In this document: positions 18,402 to 29,622 of the stretch, one piece after another
Numbering within the stretch: position 1 is the stretch's first letter
How the letters are laid out: the number at the start of each line of letters is the position of its first letter
Source: Gadus chalcogrammus
Taxonomy: Eukaryota; Chordata; Actinopteri; Gadiformes; Gadidae
Reading direction: 5' to 3'
Length of the DNA stretch: 64,000 bases
Assembly: GCF_026213295.1 (NCBI RefSeq)
Contig: NC_079415.1
Span: 22,158,639 to 22,222,638, forward strand
Notes under the pieces: generated by a model
The model's database searches: none
What the model was told of the DNA's origin: nothing
The model's input: only the letters and a program-made list of their open reading frames with translations
Program-made: the position numbers and the translations under genes

Positions 18402-21268
18402 CAGGGGCGGACTGGGACAAAAAATCGGCCCGGGCATTTTGAACCAGACCAGCCCACTAAATTCGATAACACACCTTTTCAGTCTTTTTGGTCTCTCGAA
18501 TGTCTACACCAACCAGGCTTTTAGCTAGCAGGGCGTCTGCCCTATAGTCTACTAAAAAATAAGAAGAAATGGGATGCCCTACTTTTAGGCAGGACGGCCT
18601 AAAGACGCCCTATTTTTCTCCCGTTTTACCTGTTAACTTCGCTGAATGTGATCAAAATTCACAGTTTCAGTCGCTTCAGTGCTTAGCGAAGTCTAGAATC
18701 ATACATATGCCCTGCCAATTAGAAAATAGCATTGCTGTATTCCCGCTACAACAACGTTACATCATGATTCCAACGAAACATTGATTCACGGGCTCGCAGA
18801 AGCTACAGAAGACAGCTGTCTCACCGCACGTCACTGAACCTACTACTTTATGAGTTCAACAAGAGTTTGTGTGTTAAGGTGGTGGTCTTAATTAATCTAA
18901 ATTCAATACAATACAATATACATCATACACTTTAAAGTTGTGTAGAAAGTTATTTATTTTTGTTAAAGTTGTTACTTGAATTTTGTACCTTGTTACCTAG
19001 TTTCAGTTACACTCACTGTTATGTATTAAATTACTAAACATATAAATAAATCAGTGTAATTGTAATATTACCTAAAAACGATCAAGTGCTGTACAAAAAA
19101 TCCTAGCTAAAAGCCTGACTCCAACTGTGCAACTATTTTCCACATACCTTAAGCCATGCAATGAGTTAAAAGCAATCAGTGAGAGTGGACGCATTATACA
19201 CTTCCAAAAGGTGTTATTTATTAACAAAAAAAGTATACTCCACGTCCATCACAGTAATGGGTAGAGTTCATCCGACTGGGTGTGTAACTGCGTTTAATAG
19301 AAGAGAAAGACAAAAAATAGAAGACAAAGACAAAGAATAGAGAAGAGAATAAATGATGGATCAGATGTTACTCTACTGTATCAAGAGTAGTACCCACTAA
19401 ATTGTGAACTTACCCAGTCAAAAGGGACTTCGACATCTTCAGTAGCCTATGAAACATGAATGAGGGAGAGAGAATTATAATGAATAGACATAGCTGATTA
19501 ATCTGATTGTCAGTTTTCCAGACAAAGCAGTGCTGATTTAAAAAAAAAAAAGTGGTATTCTTCCATTTCTGTTCATTGTCACTAACCAGCTACATAACAA
19601 CTTTTTTTTTTTCAAAAAAGTAGCTCAGTCTTGGGTTAGCCTACTACTCATCCCACAAACATAGGGTTGGCATTTGACATTCAGAAGCTATTGTCTTGCA
19701 CAGGGGTTTTCAACTGGTTTTGTCCCAGCGACCACCATTAGATTATTTTTTCAATTTAACTTCAAAAGTACACGGAGGCTATACTTAACTGCAAATGCTT
19801 GTCAACTTCACGCACAGGACTACATTCTGAATAATGCATGGCATGACGTTAGGGTTCAATGCGTTAACATTAGCACTTCACAGGCTACCATAGACTGGAT
19901 ATGTGCAAGGCTAAATTATGACAGTGTGAATCTCATTTATAATATTAAACTATTGAATGTGATTTACCTAAAAATACCCCTGGACCTTCTTCCCACAGGT
20001 CCGAAATATCTTTACTCCGACAAAATTATACCCACTGTTCCGAAATCCCATTGTTTTGAAAAGTGGCGCTGAATTCATTTTTTGTGGTGGAGGTGGTGTG
20101 GTTCCCGCCGCATCTTGCAGCACTTCGCACGCCAGTGCTACCACTGTTTTCACGTCTTCATAAATGAACATCATAACATCATCATACAGTACACCATGGC
20201 ACATAAATGACACCACCCTATCCATGTGTTTTCCCTGCTCGCAACTTTTTCTCAGACAACTTGTTGCTTTACCTCTGTGCTTCTCAACATCAGCATATAT
20301 TTACTATGGAAACACCATAACTTCACCACAGTAGCCTAGCATTTTCATTTGATGTAGCCTACCAGTGGACTGCTATGTTCACAATTTCGGAACAATGGGC
20401 TGTCGGACTAATGACTTTCTTGTTGTCGGAGTATAGGGCTATCATAATTCGGTATCTGGACCGCGCACCAATAGGCTAACGGGCTAGCCCACCTCTCAAA
20501 CACACAACATTAGAGTGTAGGCTAACGGCTGGCTGTTTCAGAGTAGAGTAGGTTGAGGGCTAGCAACAGCTACAGACTTGTCTTGTATTTACAATGCAAA
20601 CGAACTTGGCCATAGAACATAGGTCCTAAGTCAAACATATTTTAGAGACGTTTTAATTCATGATCAGTAAGCTTACCGTAGGTCGTTGTATCGTATCGCC
20701 ACCAGCATCACTGTCATCCACGGGAGCTGCTGATGGCCCTGCCGTGGCAAACATTTCTGATATTTTGCCACATTTGGCAGCGTTGGCTTGAAGAGCAAGC
20801 ATCTTCTTGTCTCGCAGTTTCTCTGCACCCCCTTTTCTCTTTCTCTCCATTTTGGACTGGAGGATTCTCACGAAACGTGCGTTTCTGTGCACCGACCAAG
20901 CTAAAGGTAGAAGGTGTTTTAGAAGGTGAAGGTGATATGATTGGACGAGCCCCTAGTCAGTAAAGAAGACAGCCAATGGGCCGCAGACTAGCGTGCGCGT
21001 GTCAAGAATGTCAAGGCCATGGGCCACGCTGAGTTTGTTTACCGTCCTAATGCATTATGTAGGCAGGTCCAAATCGAAAGGGGTGTTGGGTCAGCCCAGG
21101 GGATGTGATTGGGCCAGCCCAGTGTCAATAGGGCCGCTGATGAACTACTTTTGTGGGCCAGCCGGTCAGACCATTATATGGGAAAAAAAAAATAATAATA
21201 AAAAATTCGGGACTATCGGCCCATATTGCACCTCGGCCCAGGTATGCCCGACGGCCAGTCCGTCCCTG
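18402..21268 (-). mobile_element. hAT-type DNA transposon, internally deleted
   Basis: The element starts CAGGGGCGGACTGGG and ends in the complement of CAGGGACGGACTGGCC. It is flanked by a perfect 8-bp duplication GTTGACAG (18394-18401 and 21269-21276), diagnostic of hAT. At 2867 bp it keeps only the first transposase exon on - (20677-20892). The rest is AT-rich non-coding sequence with T and A runs. No DDE or hAT dimerisation region was found, so it is non-autonomous. Confidence 0.88.
20677..20892 (-). pseudogene. First exon of hAT transposase
   Basis: Basic N-terminus MERKRKGGAEKLRDKKMLAL followed by ANAAKCGKISEMFA resembles the start of ZMYM/TTF-type hAT transposases of fishes. The Met before RKRKGG (internal, about 20850) is the likelier start. 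The exon ends at a good donor (GTAAGC on -, + coordinates 20671-20676), and without splicing the frame would stop at 20653. The BED-like zinc finger and the catalytic domain are absent, so no active protein can result. Recognition rests on this short motif and on location inside hAT ends. Confidence 0.65.
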
Positions 21269-21405
21269 GTTGACAGTGTACGTTTTCGTGAACACTGGAT
21301 TACGTCGCATTTCAACATAAAATAGCCTACAGTATGTATTGTATAATCTTTATGAAAACTCAGTCAGAACTATTTAACACCAGAGGATGGGCGGGGTTGG
21401 GCCGT

Positions 21406-21408
<3 letters not shown>

Positions 21409-21488
<80 letters not shown>
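21409..21488. repeat. (CA)n microsatellite
   Basis: About 40 CA units, 130 bp outside the hAT element. 21489-22010 shows no gene. Confidence 0.98.
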
Positions 21489-21490
<2 letters not shown>

Positions 21491-22010
21491 TAAGCCTTCA
21501 ATACAGTTTTAGACTGTATTTGCAATTTCACCAGCAAAAAAATGTTAGGTGGTACAACCAAAAGTTTCTTGAAAGAAAACTCACTTCCTTTTTTTTTTTC
21601 TAAGTAATTGTAGGGCGCGGGTATTTTGGGTTTTCCACATCAAACTTTAGATTTAAAATGTGAATAAATACTTTACACATTTAAAAAGTATATTGTTGCA
21701 TAGAATGATTATTTACATCACAATATCCAAACATTTGTTCACTTCAATATCCCATTTCTTGGTTTAAATTAGTATTTTACCTGGTTGCACACCTGATGAT
21801 GCGGTTGCGCCGCTTGACACGATTCACAATAACAACGCATACGTTGAATAATTTCATTTTTCATTCACAGATAAAAACTGGTTATTATTCCATTTACGTA
21901 AACCGTACTAAACTGATCAGAAACACGTTGTTTGAGCAACATTACATGACAAAAATGATACTTAATTTGGTAGAAACTGAATAGGCTCAAATTAATGGAA
22001 TTGATTCATT

Positions 22011-22685
22011 TTAGGCGGGCCTACTAAAGCAGTCCCAGTCTGCATTGTTAAGGCGCGTGTGCCTTGAATTAAGTTGCTCTGGTTCGGATATTATCTTTAT
22101 AACATCAGTGTGGTAATAAAAGGTAACATCTGCAGGATGGGGCCAAGTGAAAGCATTCTTTGAGCCTAACTGCTGCATGCTGCTGACCTCTAGCTCCTCA
22201 TCAAACACCTGAAGAACCTGCCCCACAAATGGCTGTTCCTCATATCTTACTAAGACAAATTTGCCAGTAAGACCCTGTTGAACATTCACACTTGCCTCGG
22301 CACTGCTCGTCCGAAAGCCTATCATGGTGGTTTTGTAGCATTGGCAGATGTCAGGCCTGCTACAGAAACAGGACAGCTCTCGATGCAGAATTGTCCCTGG
22401 TTCAGTTGACAGGATCTGGTGTATGCCCATAGTTCCCTTTACCAGGGGCACAACTTCAGGGACAGAGTCATCATACTTCCTGATGTCCTCCTCACACACC
22501 CAGAAAACCTAATTTTACTTGATGTCTGTCTCTCCTTCAAAAATCTGTAGAACTCCTCTGGGGTTTGAATGTCTACTCACATGTTGACAGAAGAGTCAGC
22601 TTCCTTTTGACAGCACCCCCAACCCCATCTGGTGCACCTTTACCGTGAGACTTCTCAGAGAAGTTCCAAGTGACCTGCTTGAATC
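22011..22685 (-). pseudogene. Unrecognised conserved-type protein gene, broken
   Basis: The 3' half (22011-22499) is an open frame of 162 codons. It contains a Cys cluster (HRELSCFCSRPDICQCYK) and a segment GKFVLVRYEEQPFVGQVLQV...FTWPHPADVTFYY, which has the spacing of a small SH3/Tudor-like barrel. Upstream on - the same protein continues through other frames: KSHGKGAPDGVGGAVKR (about 22620-22660), then VDIQTPEEFYRFLKERQ (about 22520-22570), then into CEEDIRKYDDSVPE. Between these blocks are two one-base frameshifts (near 22605 and 22510) and an in-frame TGA. I recognise the HGKGxxDGVGGAxKR signature as recurring in uncharacterised multicopy fish proteins but cannot assign a function. A transposon origin is likely. 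The border at 22685 follows an AG acceptor. Confidence 0.5.
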
Positions 22686-23101
22686 CTGAAAGGAAGGGGA
22701 TGGTGCTCAGCAGGTAAAAGTTATTTTTATTACGGTACTGGGTGACCGGTCCGTTATTTTTATCAATATTTGAGAGAGATTTACAAACGTTTCACTCATC
22801 AGTAAAGGTCAGTTGGGGTCCTTTTGATGATGCATTTGATTATTTGAAAGGTTTTCAATATAAAATGATGCCACCATATTAATATTATATTAATTCATAT
22901 TTAAAATTACATATTTAATGCATTTCACATAGTGATAACTTGCTCGGACGGTTGCACCACCTGACATTTTGAGGGTTTGAGATGGCAAAACATGATATAT
23001 CATTTTTATGATAAACTGGAAATATGTTCAAATTAAACTGGTTTTATAGAATAAAAGGATGCTTATTATAAATCATTAAAAAAAAATGTAAACCAAAGTA
23101 G

Positions 23102-23105
<4 letters not shown>
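22686..23105. other. AT-rich spacer, nothing recognised
   Basis: No coding or repeat structure was supported here apart from AT-rich low complexity. Confidence 0.5.

Positions 23106-23164
<59 letters not shown>
23106..23164. repeat. (CA)n microsatellite next to LINE 3' border
   Basis: About 29 CA units, about 100 bp beyond the point where L2 homology ends. Confidence 0.97.
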
Positions 23165-23171
<7 letters not shown>

Positions 23172-23332
23172 ATGCATTTCGCTGCTAAAACAACAGAAAA
23201 AATAGAAGAAAAAGTTCCCTCAAATATTATTACTTTCCAAACATTGGCCAAAATGGAATATCTTTTCATTGGTCTGATTCTTGCAATGTTTCTCAGATGG
23301 AAAAAGGCAATTCTAGTTATACTTCTTATATG

Positions 23333-24985
23333 TTAATCAAAGCATAATTGAGGGTCAAACAGGACACCAAGATTTCTGACGGACGCACTCTGTGGGATGG
23401 CGAAGCCATCCAACCACAGAGAGACATCCTCAAACTCTTCCCGGTCCCGCTTCGAGCCGATAACTATCAGCTCTGTCTTCCCAGAATTAAGCTGTAGGAA
23501 GTTTTGTGACATCCAGCCCTTCACAGCAGCCAGACAGGACTCAACCCTTTGAATCTGGGCCGAGTCCCCGGAATCTACAGGAATGTAGAGCTGGGTGTCA
23601 TCCGCATAGCAATGGAAACTAATTCCGAAGCTGCGGATAACGTCGCCCAGGGGAAGCATGTAAATTGCAAAAAGTAATGGACCAAGAACCGACCCTTGTG
23701 GTACGCCGAAGCGTAATTTACAGTGCTTTGATTCTGCACCCTCATGAAGCACAAATTGGGTTCTATCTGTGAGGTACGATTCAAGCCAACCAAGAGCCGT
23801 ACCCCCGAAACCAACATAGTGTTCAAGACGGTGAAGAAGAGTGCTGTGGTCGATCGTATCAAACGCAGCGCTCAGATCCAATAACACAAGCATTGTGCTT
23901 GTATTTTTATCCAAAGCTAGAAGGATGTCATTTACAACTCTTGTAATAGCAGTTTCAGTTGAGTGGAAATTCCTGAACCCCGACTGGAAAGGTTCAAAGA
24001 GATTGTTCCTCGTCAAATAATCAACAATTTGCTTTGCTACAATCCTTTCCTGTACCTTGGACAGGAAGGGCAGATTCGATATAGGCCGATAGTTCCTGAC
24101 TAATTCAGGATCTAGGCCAGGCTTTTTGAGTAGCGGTTTTAACACCGCAGCCTTGAAATTGGAGGGAACAATTCCTGTTGAAAATGAAAGATTCATAAGC
24201 GAGAGGATTGCTGGCCCCACCGTTGGAAGAAGTTCCTTAAGAACCCTGGAAGGGAGAGGATCCAACATACAAGTTGTTGGCTTTGATGCCTTTATCACCC
24301 TTTCAAGTTCCACCAAAGGAATTGCCTTGAACTCCAAGAGAGTTGCGTCAGAGTTCACCATCCTACTTGGCAGGAACCCATCATGCCACACAGGATGTGT
24401 AGGATTAGCCGCACGGCAAGCATCAATTTCCTCTCTAATTGATTGAATCTTATTCTCAAAGAAATCCATGAATTCACCTGCCACGATCGATGAGCCTACG
24501 GTCTGAGTTTGTTTCTGAGTGAGACTCCTCACCGTGTCAAAAAGAAACTTAGGATTGTTTCTATTCAAATTAATGATACTGGAAAAGTAGGCATTCCTGG
24601 CAGTAGTCAGCGCACCCTTATAGGTGAGCAGACTGTTATGCCATGCAAATTGAAAGACCTCAAGTTTAGTCGAGCGCCATTTGCGTTCAAGGATCCTGCA
24701 ATTTCGCTTCAAAATGCGCGTTTCTGCATTAAACCAGGGGGCTGGTTTTTTCAATGTTCGTTTTTTAGTTACGTTCGGAGCAACTGAATCAATGGCAACA
24801 GACAAGGCAATGTTGAGGTCATCAGTAAGGCACTCCACAGAACCATTATAGTTACAGAGAGGTGCAAGTGAACCAGATAACTTATCTGCCATAGCTTTAA
24901 TGGTTGCAGGTGTGATGCGGCGACAGCTGAAAGTAGCTTGCTGATCGTCACAGGGGCAGGATACCACCACCTGGAAAGTGAGCAA
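23333..24985 (-). pseudogene. L2 reverse transcriptase
   Basis: The linker (CDDQQATFSCRRITPATIKA; LKKPAPWFNAETR) leads to the RT domain. Motifs are LKPLLKKPGLDPELVRNYRP, FRNFHSTETAITRVVNDILL, LLDLSAAFDTIDH (first Asp), RFGVPQGSVLGPLLFAIYML, HCYADDTQLY (catalytic YADD, about 23595-23620) and FLQLNSGKTELI. The frame ends at LFDPQLCFD with a stop at 23333. Family-like HIRSITRIAFFHLRNIARIR follows the stop in frame, so the stop is a mutation. The thumb region beyond is lost. Confidence 0.87.
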
Positions 24986-26240
24986 AAAAGTGGTCTGATA
25001 AAGCTGAGGTGTAGGAAGAGACCACTAGCTGTGAAATGTCTACACCGCGGGTCAGAACGAGATCCAGCGTGTTTCCACCGATGTGGGTTGGGTGCTGGAC
25101 GAGCTGTTTGAAGCCAAGCGTATCTGTAATGGACAGAAAAGCCCTTGCGAGGGCATCAGACGGGTTATTCACATGAATGTTGAAATCCCCAATAAGCAAA
25201 ATATTGTCTGAGTATGTAGCCAGATCAGCTGCAAAGTCAGAAAACTCATCAACAAAAACAGAATACGGTCCTGGGGGACGGTATACTACAGCTAAAACGA
25301 AAGAGTCTGGAACTCGTTTCGCTTCTCGGGGAGCTGAGGTGCAGAGCGCTAGCACCTCAAAGGATCTGAAAATATATCTATTCTTTGGCTTTAAATTAAG
25401 CTTAGAATTAGATATCAGGGCTACTCCACCACCTTTCTTAACTTCTCTAGATACTTGGGTGCTAACGTAATGGGGTGGAGTAGCTTCGTTTAGGGCTAGA
25501 AACTCATCTGGTTTTAACCAGGTTTCACAAAGCCCCAGTATGTCGATCTTTTCATCAATAATTAGATCATGGACCAAGAGCGCCTTCGATGAAAGCAACC
25601 TTATGTTCATGAACCCTATTCTGAGTGCTTCCTTTTTATTATTTTCAGAGGGAGTCCGGTTAACACTCAGCTCTGAAGCGGTCAAGGGGATGCCGCGGTT
25701 TCGACATACTGATTGCGGCCCTCGCCTGCGGGTTTTACACCTCGAGACAGCGCGAGGCCGCACCACCGTACATATAGGTACAGCGTTATTTTCAGAGGGA
25801 GTCTGGTTAACACTCAGCTCTGAGGCGATCAATGGGATCGCGAGAATTCGACATACTGGTCGCGGCCCTCGCCTGCGGGTTTTACACCTCGAGACAGTGC
25901 GAGGCCGCACCACCGTACATATAGGTACAGTGTTAATTTCAGGGGGAATCCGGTTAGTTGTTAGTATTTGATTTGACGTGCGGTTTATCATGCGATTTGC
26001 CATGCGATTTTGCACGCCTGTACTAGGTACAGCGTTAATTTCAGAGGGAGTGCGGTTAACACTCTGCTCTGTCATGCGATTTACCATGCGATTTGACATG
26101 CGATTTGTCATGCGATTTACCATGCGATTTGACATGCGATTTACCATGCGATTTGACATGCGATTTGACATGCGGTTTTGCACCACCGTACATATAGGTA
26201 CAGCGTTAATTGCAGAGGGAGTCCGGTTAACACTCAACAC
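24948..26240 (-). pseudogene. L2 N-terminal region and APE endonuclease
   Basis: The first about 200 residues are low-complexity repeats (NRMSNRMVNRM units; then SELSVNxTPSENN blocks). From about 25640 the endonuclease begins: RIGFMNIRLL, LCETWLKPDE (catalytic Glu), KGGGVALI, VYRPPGPYSVF, LLIGDFNIHV (catalytic Asp/Asn), TLDLVLTRG and SDHFF (catalytic Asp-His). The enzyme nicks target DNA for target-primed reverse transcription. All APE catalytic signatures are present. The frame shifts right after SDHFF into the RT frame at about 24970. Confidence 0.82.
25641..26210 (-). repeat. Coding minisatellites in the LINE N-terminal region
   Basis: Two nested repeats. A block of about 147 bp beginning TTTTCAGAGGGAGTCCGG on + recurs at about 25643, 25788, 25936, 26038 and 26205 (the later ones shortened). 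Inside it, 26073-26176 is a run of about nine 12-bp units (CATGCGATTTAC/GA). Both periods are multiples of three where they keep the frame, so the repeats expand the protein without breaking it. Confidence 0.8.
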
Positions 26241-26245
26241 TCTGA

Positions 26246-26706
26246 AACAATTGGTGCAATAGATCCTGGTTCAGCTAAGCCATCTGCTGTTCTAGACTCT
26301 GCAACGTAGACTATCATGTTGCTAGCAGGATTGCTAAACTCCTGCAGCCCAGCGTGCTGTGAGTGGATGAGTCACGCCTGACTAAGACATCTATCTATGT
26401 TTTTTGACATAATTGAGGCGCCTACATTCTGAACCACTAGGCCTATCTTGCAGGCAACACTTCTGAGGGGCTTTATCCAAATAACAGTCCATTTGAGATT
26501 TTTTTTTTCTCTAAGGGCTAGAACTCCAAATCTCGGATAGGTCGTTCTCGGGTCGCCGGGAAATGTGTGTAAACATTTTAGAATCCCTAGCTATCTCGAA
26601 AAGGCCGGAAAAGGGTCATGACCTCCAACAGTAGAGTAAATATACATAAGACAGAGGTTAGTCTCAAGTCCCCATTTTTTGTTGGATGGAGGTGTACATT
26701 TGTGGC
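26246..26706. other. Spacer between LINE and piggyBac
   Basis: May include the LINE 5'UTR next to 26245. No gene or repeat otherwise supported. Confidence 0.4.
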
Positions 26707-26719
26707 TTAACCCATTCGT

Positions 26720-26821
26720 GCCGGATGCTGCGCGGCGCAGCATTGCATCTCCCGCCGGTTTCTGCGTAGCGCAGCTTTGAGTCTCCTGCCGGCTGCTGCG
26801 TAACGCAGCATTGTTGATATG
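26720..26821. repeat. Three 34-bp subterminal repeats of piggyBac with palindromic cores
   Basis: Units 26720-26753, 26754-26787 and 26788-26821 each start GCCGG and carry a palindrome: GCTGCGCGGCGCAGC, CTGCGTAGCGCAG and GCTGCGTAACGCAGC. Spacing is exactly 34 bp, starting 9 bp inside the left end. Regular palindromes next to a transposon end are good candidates for transposase binding sites. Confidence 0.8.
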
Positions 26822-27008
26822 TCGTCATTTTCTTGACGCATGCAGCATAGAATGCACTGTCATTGGTTCAAATACACATGAGGTGGGTCTTGTGGGTCTT
26901 TAAAAACCACGTGACCACCCAAATGTCGTCGTTGGCCGACAATCACGTCAATCAAATAAAATCGCAAACCTATAAAAAAATAAAAATAAATAAAAATCCC
27001 CGGCAAAA

Positions 27009-29090
27009 ATGGCTAGCAACGAGTACTGTGACAGCGACGGCAGCGATGTGGAGTTGGGAGAGAGTGTGGAGTTTGAGAGGGAGGGGGAGGTAGAAGGTTT
27101 TGTACCTGATGATCCTTTGGATCGAGCCCAGGAGTGGGAATCTTGGGTCGAAGGAGAGGAGGAGGACGACGAAGACTTTGCGGGATTTCAGGTGGACTGG
27201 ACGACGGATGGATACATGCCCCGAAATCCAAGGCAGTTCACGCGAAAACCGGGACCGAAGCAGCCGATTGCCATGGATGAAACCCCCCTTGGGGTGTTTT
27301 CACGGATAGTCGACGATGAACTTTGGGACATGTTGGTGACCCAAACTAATTTGTATGCGGATCAGACGCGCGGCCAAACCCCATCCAATTCGAAGTGGAA
27401 CCCCATCTCCAAAACCGAGATGAAAACGTTTGTCGGGCTCTGCTTCACTTTTGGGGTCCTGAAACTGCCAGCACGCCGGGATTATTGGAGGCAGACCAAG
27501 TGGCTGTACCAAACACACGTCCCCAAGGCCATGGCACGGGATCGTTTTGACATGATCTGGAGGTAATGATTTGTATTCTTGCGCTCTCTTCCGAGTTCCT
27601 ATGTCTTACGGTAGCGTTAGCGCACTGACTCCGTCATGGCCAGTAATGATAGTGGTGCTACAGCCTTCTGCTACTATTGATATAATAATGCCATAATAAT
27701 TAAATAGCATAATAAATAGCAGTGTTGGTCAGTAGCTTCACTACTTGTAGAGAAGATAGTAGGGCTTTGACTCCGAACTTTGTTATTCGAATATATTTCG
27801 AATATCAAAAAAAAAAATCAAAACAAACAATATTAAGCAGCCCTAATTATTCGAATATTAATATTAATAAACAAACAAACTTCGAATATGATTTTTGGGC
27901 AAAAGTCAAAGCCCTAGAAGATGGTAACTTACTACAATCCTCAGTAGCTTGGTGGTAGCTTCACTTTATCATGAATCAAGTAACCTGTATTTATTTGTAA
28001 CATTTTAGTATTATTAAATTATATTTGTAATGGCAAAACTAGCTTGGCCACACAAGATACGATTTCCTGGGGTATTTCTCTGGCTAAACACAGCACAACC
28101 GTTTGTAGTATTGCCAATATCCCTGCATCATACAACATACAACAAATATGATGGCAATGTTGGGCATAAACTCATTAATCTTATGTGCATTTTTAGATAT
28201 CTCCATCTCCAAGATAACATGGACCCTGCTGTGGACAAGTCCGACAAGCTCTGGAAGCTCCGGGGATTCATGGACCTCCTCCTTGCCAAATTCCAGGATC
28301 TCTATGAGGTCAATGGCTTTGTCACCGTGGATGAGTCCATGGTGAAGTTCAAGGGACGCCTGGCCTTCCGGCAGTACCTCCCCATGACGCCAGTGAAGTG
28401 GGGAGTAAAGGTGTGGGTGATGGCGGAAAGTAAGACAGGCTATGTCAATAATTTCCAAGTTTACACGGGGGCCATTCAGGGTAAGGCTGAGAAAGACCTG
28501 GCTCACAGAATTGTGATGGACCTGGCCAAACCTTACTTTGGATCCAACCTCACCATATACATGGATAACTTTTACACTGGTGTCCCATTGATGGTGGACC
28601 TCAAGAACAGGGGGGTACAAGCTTGTGGGACGGTGCGTGCCAATAGAAAGGGCCTCCCCAAGAGCAAGGACCTCACGAAGCAGGCTGGCATGAACAGGCA
28701 CCATTTGAAGGTGGCGCAGCAGGATGACCTGACCTTCTGCATATGGCAGGACACCAAGGCAGTGATGGTCCTGTCAAATTTCCATGACCCGACAGCTTTT
28801 GGGTCAGTAAGGAGGAAGGCGAATGGTCAACGCCAAGTGGAGGTTTGTGTGCCAGCCTGCCTTGCTGACTACCAGCAGCACATGAAGGGGGTACCTACTG
28901 GACCAGATGGTGGGATACTACCAGATCCAGCATAGGTCTACAAAGTGGTGGAGGAGGCTTTTTTTTTATTTCCTCACGGTGGCGTGCTACAATGCCTTTG
29001 TGGCTGCCAGGTCTGCAGGAGGAGCCGACTGGAAATATAGGAGGGGGGGCTACAAAGACTGGCTGGAGGATCTGACCATGGAGCTGATCG
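27009..29090 (+). pseudogene. piggyBac transposase, intron-containing, frameshifted
   Basis: DDE-type transposase of the PGBD family that cuts at TTAA without leaving footprints. Exon 1 (27009-27562) has an acidic N-terminus (EGEEEDDEDFAGF) and the start of the core (FVGLCFTFGVLKLPARRDYW). Intron 27563-28196 has GT-AG borders and joins MIW to RYLHLQDNM, as family continuity demands. Exon 2 carries FVTVDESMVKFKGR (first catalytic Asp) and LTIYMDNFYTGVPL (second catalytic Asp). Near 28893 a 2-nt deletion falls at the motif that normally holds the third Asp (G-V-D-x-x-D-Q). The frame then ends at 28933-28935, while the family sequence resumes in another frame as MVGYYQIQHRSTKWWRRLF. It ends at about 29090 at a microsatellite, so the Cys-rich C-terminus is lost. 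Intron length is 634 bp. Confidence 0.9.
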
Positions 29091-29101
29091 TTGTGTGTGT
29101 G

Positions 29102-29173
<72 letters not shown>

Positions 29174-29174
29174 T
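29091..29174. repeat. (TGCG)n microsatellite inside piggyBac
   Basis: GTGTGTGTGCG followed by about 18 TGCG units. It interrupts the transposase 3' end. Confidence 0.97.
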
Positions 29175-29622
29175 TCAAAAAGGAGGGTTGTGAGCCATGG
29201 AGCTCAGACTGAGAATGTTCCCAGTTCTGTCTCAGGACTTTCCCCACTTCTTTCCCACCTCCTATCATACCAAGGTGCCTTGTTCTGTGTGTTGGCATGT
29301 TTTAAAATGTTATTTGTGATATGTTATTTGATGATATAAAGTATTTTTCCTTACCAATCTGACTTTGAGATTCTTTATAAAAATGAGTTGCTATGTTAGT
29401 GCTAAATGAGCATGTTTTAATACAACCTGTGAGTCTTACCTTTAAAATGCAATTTATTTCATGTTTCTATGTGCTACAGAGGCTTAGATATTAAGGTTTT
29501 CATAGACGTTGACAATTCTTAGTATTTTTCAGAAAACCCTCAGGAGATAAGGACATTTATATCTATTATACATAGGTTTTTATAGGCGTTTTTGGCAGGC
29601 GTTTTAGGAGTAAATGGGTTAA

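Larger units (their letters stand above)
23268..26245 (-). mobile_element. L2-type LINE, 3'-truncated
   Basis: An N-terminal repeat-rich region, an APE-type endonuclease and a reverse transcriptase follow one another on -. RT signatures (NYRPISNLPFLSKVQERIVA, HCYADDTQLY) are of the L2 branch of the CR1/L2 group, which is abundant in fishes. Homology ends near 23268 with FFHLRNIARIRP, so the RT thumb and 3'UTR are missing. Inactivated by a frameshift at about 24970 and a stop at 23333. Confidence 0.85.
26711..29618 (+). mobile_element. piggyBac-type DNA transposon
   Basis: Flanked by TTAA on both sides (26707-26710 and 29619-29622), the invariant piggyBac target. The ends are CCCATT...AATGGG. 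A transposase gene with one intron fills the interior. 34-bp palindromic subterminal repeats lie at the left end, and a TGCG microsatellite is inserted near the end of the gene. Degenerate. Confidence 0.92.

Noticed and set aside
19698..19760. A second hAT-like end (CAGGGGTTTTCAACTGG)
   Set aside because: It resembles other hAT termini, but no partner end or 8-bp duplication was found nearby.
22558..22580. A possible intron with GTGAGT and CAG borders
   Set aside because: It would be only 23 bp. Reading on without splicing gives better continuity of the family motif, so a frameshift plus stop explains it.
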